A stretch of DNA of 64,000 nt from JADCGM01 sp943368345 (GTDB lineage Bacteria; Pseudomonadota; Alphaproteobacteria; Sphingomonadales; Sphingomonadaceae): the NCBI GenBank assembly GCA_943368345.1, contig CALRKY020000002.1:62001-126000 (forward strand). The letters are read 5' to 3'. Below the pieces are notes generated by a model, which was not told the origin of the DNA, searched no databases, and saw nothing but the letters and a program-made list of their open reading frames with translations. The first letter of the stretch is position 1. Each line of letters begins with the position of its first letter. Below, piece by piece: positions 25,958-34,290 of this stretch. A program made the translations under genes and the position numbers.

Positions 25958-26806
25958 ATGCTGATCGCGCAAATCACTGATATCCACATCGGGTTCGAAC
26001 CGGGGAACCACGAAGAGTTCAATCGCAAGCGGTTGGATGCAACAATTGATGCCCTGCTTGCCCTGAAGCGGCGTCCGGACATGATGCTGGCGACCGGCGA
26101 TCTAACCGATCTCGGGACCGAACAATCCTATGAATGGTTGCTGGAGGGCCTGTCCCGTTGCCCGTGGCCGATCTATCCGATTCCAGGCAATCATGATGTC
26201 CGGGAAACCTTCCTGAAGGCGTTTCCCAATACGCCGACGAATGATGGCTTCATCCAATATGAGGTCGAAGCCGACGAGCTGCGGATCATCATGCTCGATA
26301 CGCTGGAGGAAGGGCGTCACGGCGGCTCCTTCTGCGAGCGGCGGGCGGCTTGGCTCGACGCGCGCCTATCCGAGCAACCCAACCGCCCAACCATGCTGGT
26401 CTCCCATCACCCGCCGACCGAAATCGGCATTGCATGGATGTCGGCTGCCTCGCGCGAACCGTGGGTGCTGCGCTTTGCCGAGGTCGTTGAAAAGCATAAG
26501 CAGGTCGTACGGCTCATCGCCGGCCACATCCACCGGCCGATCTTCACCAGCTGGGCCGGAACAACATTGTCCGTGACGCCGTCTACTGCGCCGCAGGTGG
26601 CGCTGGACCTGCGTCCGATCAATTCGACACCCGACGGCCGCGACATGATCATCGCTGAACCACCGGCCTATGCGCTCCACGAGTGGACGGACAATATGCT
26701 GATCAGCCACATGGGCTATGCCAATGCCGGCCCGGTTCTGGCGCGCTACAATGACGCGATGCGACCGCTCGTCGAGCACCTGCTGGCGGAGCGCGTGACG
26801 GTTTAA
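25958..26806 (+). CDS. Calcineurin-like phosphoesterase, cAMP phosphodiesterase (CpdA)-like
   Basis: This 282-residue metallophosphoesterase has all class III motifs: ITDIHIG, ATGDLTD, PGNHDVR, VSHHPP and AGHIHRP. It most resembles cytoplasmic CpdA-type 3',5'-cAMP phosphodiesterases; other phosphodiester substrates are possible. It follows the decaheme gene by 90 bases on the same strand. That neighbour relation fits turnover of the ligand of the two cNMP domains encoded at 20788-23238. A separate promoter cannot be excluded. Confidence 0.85.
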   Translation: MLIAQITDIHIGFEPGNHEEFNRKRLDATIDALLALKRRPDMMLATGDLTDLGTEQSYEWLLEGLSRCPWPIYPIPGNHDVRETFLKAFPNTPTNDGFIQYEVEADELRIIMLDTLEEGRHGGSFCERRAAWLDARLSEQPNRPTMLVSHHPPTEIGIAWMSAASREPWVLRFAEVVEKHKQVVRLIAGHIHRPIFTSWAGTTLSVTPSTAPQVALDLRPINSTPDGRDMIIAEPPAYALHEWTDNMLISHMGYANAGPVLARYNDAMRPLVEHLLAERVTV

Positions 26807-26932
26807 CCGAACTGTCTGACCGCTAGCGATCCCCTGACCTAGTCTTTCTGAACGAAGTCGAAGAACGAATCCTGCGTGCAGCGGGTGACCTGCGTCCCTC
26901 GGCGCAGTTCGACACCGTAAGCATCGGGCGGC

Positions 26933-29900
26933 TTAGGGTTTCGCTGCCGTTCGGATCGGGACCCAGTCGCGGTTGATGGACCCCGTGTCGCTGACCCGGT
27001 AAGGGAAGCCGCTGCGGTTCAGGAAGAAGCGTTCCATTTCCTGCCGGTTGAATGGTCGCGACCCGACCCGACCGAACACCGCAATCTGCCCGCCGCTTTC
27101 ATCGACACCGCGGTCACGGTCGAGCCCTTTGGACATCGACAGAGCGGGTGATGCCGTCCGTGCGAAGGCGATCAACTCCGGCTTGGGTGCGGGCGAAAAG
27201 CCGTAGAAATTCGGCTGGCTCGATGGGCTGGTCAATTGCACCACCTTCATCCCATTGCGGCCATCGGCGACATAGGCAAAAGCGGAGGCATTGGTCGACC
27301 CGACGATCACATCCTCGGCATCGTTCAGGGCACCGTCTGCCGTGTAGCGCTGGTAAATCTTCGGCGTCTCGGGATTGCGGACATCGACGATCACTAACCC
27401 CTCCTCCTTGGCGGCGACATAGGCATAGGTCCGCGCTACATAAATCCGCCGGGCGTCCTTCATCGGGATCAGCGAACCAGCGACAGCCTTCGGGTTGCCG
27501 GGCTGGGTGATATCAAAGGTCCGCATGCCTTCGGCATCGCTCACGAACAGATAGCGGAACTGCACTGCCGTTGCTTTGGCATTGTCCAGCTTAACCACCG
27601 ACACCAGCTTCGGTTTCAGAGGATCGATCAAATCCAGAGTGACCAGCCCGGCGTCAGCAGTGATATAGGCCCAGCGTCCGGCAAGCGTGATATGGCGCGC
27701 GCCCTTCAGGATACCGTCCTGATTCCAGGTTGCCGCTCGCTTCAGGAAGTTATTGCGTGGCTCCCCGTCGGCCAACGTGTTGACGTTAACGAGGATGAGC
27801 CCTTCGACCGAGTCAGTGATCACCGCATAGCTGTAGATATCGAGGAAAGGTTGCTCCTCATTGCTGCGGAAGCCCGGCGTGCCCTTGTTGGCCGCCTCGC
27901 CCGCCAGCATTTGCTGGTTGCGCAACGGGCTGATCGGCTGGTTGGTTGGTAGCGCCACGCAGGTTGCATTGCGTGATCCGACATGGGTGTCATGCCCCAA
28001 TTCGGAGAATGGACCGGTCAGGATCTTCTCGGACACGCCCTTGTTGCCGACGCTGGCGATGTCATAGGCGCGGAACCCGCCCTTCCCTTCCGCCACGAAC
28101 AGATATTCACCACGCATCTGCAGGCAGCGAGCGGCATCGCCGGTTGATTTGGCAACGTTGCGGATATCCTCGGTCATGTGGGTTTCGCCGGAATATTTCT
28201 TTTTCTTGTCAAAGATCTTGCCGCGCACCCAGGTGATCAATTCGCGCTTGTTGGTTTCAACATGCGCCTTGAAATAGTCCGGGTAAGCATAGCGGTGCAG
28301 GTAGGACCCGAACACGGCCTGCGGCTCGCTGACTTCGGTAACGCGGACAGCTTCAAATCCCTTTTGCAGGCCGGTCCAGGCGTAAAGGCCAACGAAATTG
28401 ATATAGTTGGTCCCCTGCAACATCAGCTGCGCCATGATCGCATTGTTATCATTGGCTTCTGACAGGTGACAATCGGTGCAGGTTTTGGTTTCCTGCGTGC
28501 GAACCGTGTGCGGGAAATGCGGGGCAAAGGCCTGGCTGGAGAAGCCCGCAGCAGAAACCGGCGGCTGCTGGAAGTAGATCAGTTCGCGGTTGATGTTGGT
28601 CGAGGACAGGACCAGCGCCGAGCTTGAGCGGATCGGCGCAACAATCGCGCCCTTAGTTGTCTGGTGTTTGCCGAGCTGGAACATGTCATCGCGCGCGACC
28701 TGCGGGTTATAGGTCGCGTAGTTGCGGGTCTCTTGCCCCTCATATTTGTGGCTCTTGGTCTTCCAGTTCGCCTCGATCGGCAAATGGCAACCACCGCAGG
28801 ATGTCGTCCACGACAGATGGCAACTGAAGCAGGCGATGTTGCTGTCGTCATGGGCGCGGTCGGCCTTGGCGATGCCGGGGCCAAATTCATATTTGCCGGT
28901 TTCCGCGCCGGTGCGGGACATCAGCTTGGCGCGGGCCGCCTTGGTGTTGAAATCCGGGCTGGCACGATCGACCGAATCCTTGACCAGCGATACCCGCCAT
29001 TCCAGCTTTGGATCGACAATCGATCGCTGAATCAGGACGCGGCGTCCGCCATCGTCGATCCATTCAAAGCGGCGTTTACCATCGGGGTTGCGAAGCAGGC
29101 TGAGATCAGTTCCGCCCGGACCAGCCGCCGGGCCGGAGGTCTTGAGCGTCGGCGCGGCATCAACCGTTCCGTGGCAATCCTTGCAGCCGATTTCCACGGC
29201 ATTAGCGACTTCACCGTGAATGAAGCCATTGCCGTGACTGTCCTGCGCGAAATGGCAATCGGCGCACTGGAAACCCTTTTCGGCATGGATATCCATCATA
29301 TGGACGGATTTGCCTGGGTTGGTGCCGATAGGAACGAACTGCGGCTCACCCTTGCGGCGAAATTTCTCGGGATCGTCGTTGGCGACGATATGGGCGGTGT
29401 CGGTCCCATAGGTCGCCATATTGCCACCGGCATCGAGCAGATTGCCCTCACGGTCGCGCTTGAAAATGCCGCGGAAATTCCAACCGTGGCCGTGATAGTC
29501 GGCGAACTGGGTGTCCTTATTGCCGTCATTCACGTCATAGACGTTGCGGACAAATTCCGGATCGGACCATTTGCCGCGAACCGCGGCACCTTCCGGGTTG
29601 CGCTCCAGCGTCTCATGCATCTCGGCCGCAGTCGGATACATCTGCTTTTCGGGCCACATCCGGGGAGCGTCGGACTCATAGTCCCACATTGTGTAGCCGA
29701 GATAGGAATTCAGGAAGATATTCGGCTGGTGCATGTGGCAGTTCATGCACTGGGAGGTTGGGATCGACCGGGTGAACTCATGTCGGACCGGGTGGCCGCT
29801 TTCCTCTTTGGAGATGGTCGGATCGGCGGTCGCGGTCTTGCCGTCCCGGCCGAATTCCGACCAGGTCAGGCTGTGGCGCGGCTCCCGGTCATTGGCATAG

Positions 29901-30919
29901 ACCACATGGCAGGAGGCGCAGCCGGAACTGCGATAGTCCCCCTGCTGATCATTGGTGCCCATGAACCAGGTGAACGGGTCATTGAGGCGGGTTTTGTGGA
30001 TGTTGAGAACTGGCACGGCAATCCGCAGCCCAGTTCCGGGGCCCCTGTTTGACTGGCGGATATCCGGACGTCCCGGCTCTTCAAGCCTTTGGAGGGCTCC
30101 GAGCGAATTCGGCAGACCGATTTCGGTGAATCCGGTGTTGATGTTCCGGCCACCGCGCTCGAACACCCGGAACACGTCGCCCGGCGGCACGACATGCCAC
30201 TGCGGCAGCGGGACCAGGCTCGGCAATATGCCGCGCGCCATCTGTTCGGGTGTCAGCACGCCGGGAGGATTGCCGGCAGACAGTAACTTCGCTGGTTTAC
30301 CATCTGGAGTATAAGCCTCGCCCAAGATGTAGTTCTTGAACGGCAAAATGCCATTGTTGTAGGATCCGCCGCCCCACAACATGACGCCGGTCGCCATCAT
30401 CGAGCGCTCATTGGCCTCGATCAATTCCATATGGCAGGCCCCGCAGGCCTGACGCGCAACCCGAAAATCCGACGGATTCACGAAACGCACGAACTCCGAC
30501 GATTCCTTGTTGAGCAGCGTGTAGCTGCGCTTGGGATTGGCGCTTGACGGGAAATGCCAGGCGCCGGGGTAATTGGGCAGGATATGCGCCTTGTCGCGCA
30601 GCTTGGCATATTGCGGGTCGGATTTCGGCAGGTTGGCCGCCACGACCTTGGCATCACCGCCGTGGCAGTCAGTGCAGCCGAGCACCACAGCCGTCGATTT
30701 GTGCATGGTCCAGGCATCGCCGGATGTGTGGCAGGATTTGCAGCCGTCGCTCTTCGCCGCAGCCTCCTCCAGCGTCTGCATCTTCGGCGCGGGCGGCGTC
30801 ACCGGCCACTCATAATGCTTGGGATGCTCGTCCTCACTGGCCAGCAAATTCGCGGAGCCGAACAGGGCCAGCGTTCCCGCCAGCATCAACATGTTCCGGA
30901 TCACGACAGCCACACGCAT
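26933..30919 (-). CDS. Giant decaheme cytochrome c with C-terminal LVIVD-type propeller
   Basis: The 1328-residue exported protein has a signal peptide ending LLAS and ten CxxCH motifs spread over residues 60 to about 815. The set includes GCKSCHTSG, GCTDCHGG, QCMNCHMHQ, SCGGCHLPI and TCTDCHLSE. Residues about 930-1230 repeat units such as GLVIVDVRNPETPKIY and GMRTFDITQPGNPKAV, the LVIVD pattern of secreted beta-propellers. The start ATG lies one base after the stop of the outer-membrane barrel gene. The size, secretion and barrel partner suggest a periplasmic or cell-surface electron acceptor or terminal oxidoreductase. No known enzyme family was recognised. Confidence 0.85.
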   Translation of the reverse strand: MRVAVVIRNMLMLAGTLALFGSANLLASEDEHPKHYEWPVTPPAPKMQTLEEAAAKSDGCKSCHTSGDAWTMHKSTAVVLGCTDCHGGDAKVVAANLPKSDPQYAKLRDKAHILPNYPGAWHFPSSANPKRSYTLLNKESSEFVRFVNPSDFRVARQACGACHMELIEANERSMMATGVMLWGGGSYNNGILPFKNYILGEAYTPDGKPAKLLSAGNPPGVLTPEQMARGILPSLVPLPQWHVVPPGDVFRVFERGGRNINTGFTEIGLPNSLGALQRLEEPGRPDIRQSNRGPGTGLRIAVPVLNIHKTRLNDPFTWFMGTNDQQGDYRSSGCASCHVVYANDREPRHSLTWSEFGRDGKTATADPTISKEESGHPVRHEFTRSIPTSQCMNCHMHQPNIFLNSYLGYTMWDYESDAPRMWPEKQMYPTAAEMHETLERNPEGAAVRGKWSDPEFVRNVYDVNDGNKDTQFADYHGHGWNFRGIFKRDREGNLLDAGGNMATYGTDTAHIVANDDPEKFRRKGEPQFVPIGTNPGKSVHMMDIHAEKGFQCADCHFAQDSHGNGFIHGEVANAVEIGCKDCHGTVDAAPTLKTSGPAAGPGGTDLSLLRNPDGKRRFEWIDDGGRRVLIQRSIVDPKLEWRVSLVKDSVDRASPDFNTKAARAKLMSRTGAETGKYEFGPGIAKADRAHDDSNIACFSCHLSWTTSCGGCHLPIEANWKTKSHKYEGQETRNYATYNPQVARDDMFQLGKHQTTKGAIVAPIRSSSALVLSSTNINRELIYFQQPPVSAAGFSSQAFAPHFPHTVRTQETKTCTDCHLSEANDNNAIMAQLMLQGTNYINFVGLYAWTGLQKGFEAVRVTEVSEPQAVFGSYLHRYAYPDYFKAHVETNKRELITWVRGKIFDKKKKYSGETHMTEDIRNVAKSTGDAARCLQMRGEYLFVAEGKGGFRAYDIASVGNKGVSEKILTGPFSELGHDTHVGSRNATCVALPTNQPISPLRNQQMLAGEAANKGTPGFRSNEEQPFLDIYSYAVITDSVEGLILVNVNTLADGEPRNNFLKRAATWNQDGILKGARHITLAGRWAYITADAGLVTLDLIDPLKPKLVSVVKLDNAKATAVQFRYLFVSDAEGMRTFDITQPGNPKAVAGSLIPMKDARRIYVARTYAYVAAKEEGLVIVDVRNPETPKIYQRYTADGALNDAEDVIVGSTNASAFAYVADGRNGMKVVQLTSPSSQPNFYGFSPAPKPELIAFARTASPALSMSKGLDRDRGVDESGGQIAVFGRVGSRPFNRQEMERFFLNRSGFPYRVSDTGSINRDWVPIRTAAKP

Positions 30920-30920
30920 A

Positions 30921-32741
30921 TCAATAACTCAATACCACATTGAGGAGGACGGAATAGAAGCGTTTGTCCCGCCCGGCACTCGAGAACAGATCAGTGAAGC
31001 CCTTGCCCGGATCGAACACGGCGGCCGACGCCCGCACCACCACATTCTGCGAGAAATAAGGCCGCCAGATTGCCGACACCGATCCGTCCAAACCGACCTG
31101 CTTCGGGATCGACCCCTCCTGGCGCAGCGCCTGAACCACCGCCGTGTTGGCAAACCAGATATGGTTGAGATTGCCGCTCAAGCGCAAAGTTGGCGTCAGG
31201 TCAAAGTCGGTCCCTGCCCCGATCAGGATCGTGCCGGGATTGTTGAAATTGGACTGGCCCTCTTCCTTCGACGACCGCAGCGAATTCAGGATGCCGTTGC
31301 GGCCATTGACCGACACGGCGCGACCGCCGCCGGCAAAGGGAATGGTCTGCCGGATCCAGTAGCTGGTATCGGCACCGGCGAACTGTGGATTCTCAAAAAT
31401 CGCATCGAAGCCGTGCTCAGTATCGTCATAAGGATTGCTGTCACCACTCGCATAGAGCGCGGCGCCGCGAATCCGGATCCAGTTGAGATCGATCGACGGT
31501 TCCGCCGCAAAGAAATAGGAGCGAACCTTGGATCTCCGGCCGGTGAAAATATTGTTCCGATTCCCGCCAAGCGCCGCATAGGCCGAGGCCGTCAGATTGA
31601 GCCGACCGATGCGGCCATCCGCATTATATCCAAGGTAAACAACGTCATAGTCGCGACCTCGCAGATCACCGATCAGAGCAGGCCGGACCGGGAAGCCATT
31701 GTGATCGGAATGGATTTCGCTGCCCTCCCGATTCATGTTGTAAATCGCAGTGACCTGGCTGGTGAACCCCGGCACCGGAAGATCCTGCCGGTATAGGTTT
31801 GCGACAAACACATAATCCTGACGCGGGGTTTGCGTGATATCGTTCAGGCCAGAATTGGTGTCTTTTTCAACCCGAAGGAAGGCAGCCACATTATATTGGA
31901 ACCGGTTGCCATCGCGCGTTCCGAAAAACCGGACCCCCAGCTGATTGTCCTGGAACAGGAATCCGCGGAAGTCCGACGAAAACGGCTGAATTCCAACCCG
32001 GATCGAGTCGAAATCATACCGATCGGATACATTGCCCAAGTGGTAGTCGAGGAACAGTTCCTGGACACCGAGAAAGCTGTCATCGCGGTTGCTCTGCCGT
32101 GACGGCAACACCGACAGGACGCGCTTCTCGTCCACTTCGACGTGGTTGTAATTATAGGCCAGCGCGACCTTGATTTCGTAATCTGGCGGCTTGAAGGCGG
32201 TTGACCCCTTCACCAGCGAGGCGCTGGCGATGAAGGTCTGGGCCACAACCAGGCTTCGCGCGTGCCCGAACACATCAATGCTGCCGGGACGGGACGTGGT
32301 CTGATTGCCAACCGGAATCGGGAAGGATCGCGGTTCGACCACCGTGTCGGAAATGAAACCGAGCGTGAAAAACAGGTCCTGCGTGCCCTTGACCGGGCGA
32401 TCACCCTTCAACGGGTTCTGGTTATAGGGGTCCCACCACCGGGCCTTGACGCCGACCGCTTCAATCAGCCGCCACCGGTCCGGAACCGGCAGATGGTCGC
32501 CGGGGAATGCCTCAGGTGCCGGCGCACGCACCGCGCCGGTGTTCGTTTGCGTGACGGGCGGTGGCAACGCAACCTCGGGCCCCGGCCTCCGCCGCTCGAT
32601 TGCATCAGGTTCCGGTTCCTGCCGGGGTTCGCGCTTTTTGACGACCCGGGCTTGTTCCACCTTTGGCGCGTGCGCCGCCGACCCGTGCGGATCTTCCTCC
32701 GCAATGAAGGCCAGAAACATCGCGGCGACTGCAATACTCAT
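30921..32741 (-). CDS. Outer-membrane beta-barrel, proposed conduit porin
   Basis: The 606-residue protein has a short signal-like N-terminus (MSIAVAAMFLAFIA), then a charged and proline-rich stretch to about residue 80. A long series of alternating amphipathic strands follows, ending in the aromatic-terminal SVLLNVVLSY typical of outer-membrane barrels. No cysteine haem motif is present. It lies between two multiheme cytochrome genes with gaps of one and seven bases, the order expected for a porin-cytochrome complex. It has no obvious sequence signature of MtrB. A role as the sheath for haem transfer across the outer membrane is inferred from context. Confidence 0.72.
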   Translation of the reverse strand: MSIAVAAMFLAFIAEEDPHGSAAHAPKVEQARVVKKREPRQEPEPDAIERRRPGPEVALPPPVTQTNTGAVRAPAPEAFPGDHLPVPDRWRLIEAVGVKARWWDPYNQNPLKGDRPVKGTQDLFFTLGFISDTVVEPRSFPIPVGNQTTSRPGSIDVFGHARSLVVAQTFIASASLVKGSTAFKPPDYEIKVALAYNYNHVEVDEKRVLSVLPSRQSNRDDSFLGVQELFLDYHLGNVSDRYDFDSIRVGIQPFSSDFRGFLFQDNQLGVRFFGTRDGNRFQYNVAAFLRVEKDTNSGLNDITQTPRQDYVFVANLYRQDLPVPGFTSQVTAIYNMNREGSEIHSDHNGFPVRPALIGDLRGRDYDVVYLGYNADGRIGRLNLTASAYAALGGNRNNIFTGRRSKVRSYFFAAEPSIDLNWIRIRGAALYASGDSNPYDDTEHGFDAIFENPQFAGADTSYWIRQTIPFAGGGRAVSVNGRNGILNSLRSSKEEGQSNFNNPGTILIGAGTDFDLTPTLRLSGNLNHIWFANTAVVQALRQEGSIPKQVGLDGSVSAIWRPYFSQNVVVRASAAVFDPGKGFTDLFSSAGRDKRFYSVLLNVVLSY

Positions 32742-32748
32742 GTCAAGC

Positions 32749-34119
32749 TCATTGCCCCGGTGTCAGGACGGCATCGACACGCCCAAGGGCCCGTCGAAGT
32801 TCCTCAGGGCGCCACGCGTTGGCATCCTTCACCGCAGCATAGGCGGCGTCGATATGTGGCCGCGCCTGCGCCGCCCGCCCCCGGTCGATCTGCCCCGAAG
32901 CCGCCAGCGCGTTGATCAGCGTTTCGACTGCCATCACCGCCTGAGCCCCGCCCTGATAATTGGTGTAGCGAGCCGCCGTCGCCCCCGTCAGCACATCATT
33001 CAAAATGGCAAGTGTTTGGGCCCGGGTGAAATTCGCTTGGTCAAAACTGTCGGCCAACCGGTCCGCCGTCACCGCGAGCTTGCGTGCGCTCGCTGCCGTC
33101 GCAGCGGGTGACACCGCAAACGCCGCGTGGAATGCCCGCGACTCGCGGTCAAACTGCGCACCCAGTGCCGGAGCTGCGATCTTCGCGGCTGCACCGAGCA
33201 TCAACATATTCTCGTCGTTGAACGACGGGAGCCCAGGCGGAAGCGACCGACCGGGATTGGGAAGATAGGTTGAACGGAACGCCGGGCCATCAGCGAAGGA
33301 GCGGTGGCAGGTACGGCAATCATAGAAGGTGAATTCCGGAAATGCGCCGTCATTGGCACGGCCGGACGTGAACAAAGCCAACGCCCGCTCCACCGCCATC
33401 GCCTGACCAACCGCCCATGTCTTGACGCCGCCAGCCACGGTCTTGCGGGCCCGGTAATCGGCATCCTCGTCATGATGATTCTGAAGGGCGGTAAACAGAT
33501 CAAGTTCAAAGGAAATGCGCGGGTGACCCGCTGCCATGATCCGGTGGGTGACGAACTGGTTGCCCTTCCCGCCAAAATGGCAATCGAGGCAATTTGCAGC
33601 CCGTGCCTTCGGCTCATCGAGCGGGATCATGCCAGCTGCAACATTGGCCTTGTGCGACACGCCCTCTGCGGTGTGGCTTGCCAACCAACCCGACGACCCA
33701 CCGTGACAGGCTTCGCAACCAACACCTTCGGAAATTTCAAAGCGCGGCCCACGCTGCGACACCGGCGGTGCATCGGCATGGCAGGACAAACAGACCGGAG
33801 CCGACTGCGCCGGCCCCATGCCAAGCCGTTGGCTGATCCGCTGCGAGCGGGGTTCGAGCAGGACGCGGTAAGCCCGCACATGCGCACCGCTTGGTGAACT
33901 TTCATCCTGCCAGGTCAAAAGCTCATTCTGACGAACGGTGGCACCGGTGGCTTCCTGACGCCCGTGACAGGTTGATCCAGCGCAAGAGGCCACACCTTCG
34001 TGGATGCCCCGCGTCGCGGAAATTGGTGCCGCATCGACGCGAACGGGCTCGACCGCAAAAACAATCCCTGCGGCTGCAAGCGCCAGCGCCCCGATCACTT
34101 TCAGTTCGTTCAGCCTCAT
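32749..34119 (-). CDS. Multiheme cytochrome c, c554-like
   Basis: This 456-residue exported protein has a signal peptide (MRLNELKVIGALALAAAGIVFA). Four canonical haem sites are CLSCH, CEACH, CLDCH and CRTCH. A fifth, N-terminal site reads CAGSTCH, with four residues between the cysteines, as seen in some c554-type cytochromes. The C-terminal 150 residues are helical and haem-free. It is the first gene of the minus-strand operon and faces gdhA. It is probably the periplasmic shuttle that hands electrons to the barrel and decaheme partners. Confidence 0.82.
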   Translation of the reverse strand: MRLNELKVIGALALAAAGIVFAVEPVRVDAAPISATRGIHEGVASCAGSTCHGRQEATGATVRQNELLTWQDESSPSGAHVRAYRVLLEPRSQRISQRLGMGPAQSAPVCLSCHADAPPVSQRGPRFEISEGVGCEACHGGSSGWLASHTAEGVSHKANVAAGMIPLDEPKARAANCLDCHFGGKGNQFVTHRIMAAGHPRISFELDLFTALQNHHDEDADYRARKTVAGGVKTWAVGQAMAVERALALFTSGRANDGAFPEFTFYDCRTCHRSFADGPAFRSTYLPNPGRSLPPGLPSFNDENMLMLGAAAKIAAPALGAQFDRESRAFHAAFAVSPAATAASARKLAVTADRLADSFDQANFTRAQTLAILNDVLTGATAARYTNYQGGAQAVMAVETLINALAASGQIDRGRAAQARPHIDAAYAAVKDANAWRPEELRRALGRVDAVLTPGQ

Positions 34120-34290
34120 CGCCCCCTCAAGCGGCTTCGCGCCACCACAGTTCTAACATCCTCCACCGGCACGTAAAGCCGCTAACTTGTTTCATTTGTT
34201 GAAAGTAACGACTCGCACCTGTCATCCGACCGACATATGCTCCGAATCGGGCCGGGAACGACTCGGCGGAATCTAAACACGGGGGTTGTG

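Noticed and set aside
26835..26920. Possible diverged REP pair (GAACGAAGTCGAAG and GCAGTTCGACAC) between the convergent operons
   Set aside because: The arms are not complementary over enough bases to call a repeat from this window alone.
27110..27145. Translated segment SPALSMSKGLD in the giant decaheme protein, similar to peptides made by REP elements
   Set aside because: The DNA does not match the TTCGACAGGCTCAG core found in uvrA closely enough, and no paired inverse copy is seen. Similarity is only at peptide level and may be chance.
28664..30052. 462-codon plus-strand frame opposite the giant decaheme gene
   Set aside because: The opposite strand encodes ten haem motifs in a continuous frame, and the plus-strand product shows no recognisable domain.
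34185..34205. TTTCA-N5-TGAAA palindrome in the divergent region before the cytochrome operon and gdhA
   Set aside because: Five-base arms in an AT-rich patch; it does not match FNR, NnrR or CRP consensus sites well.
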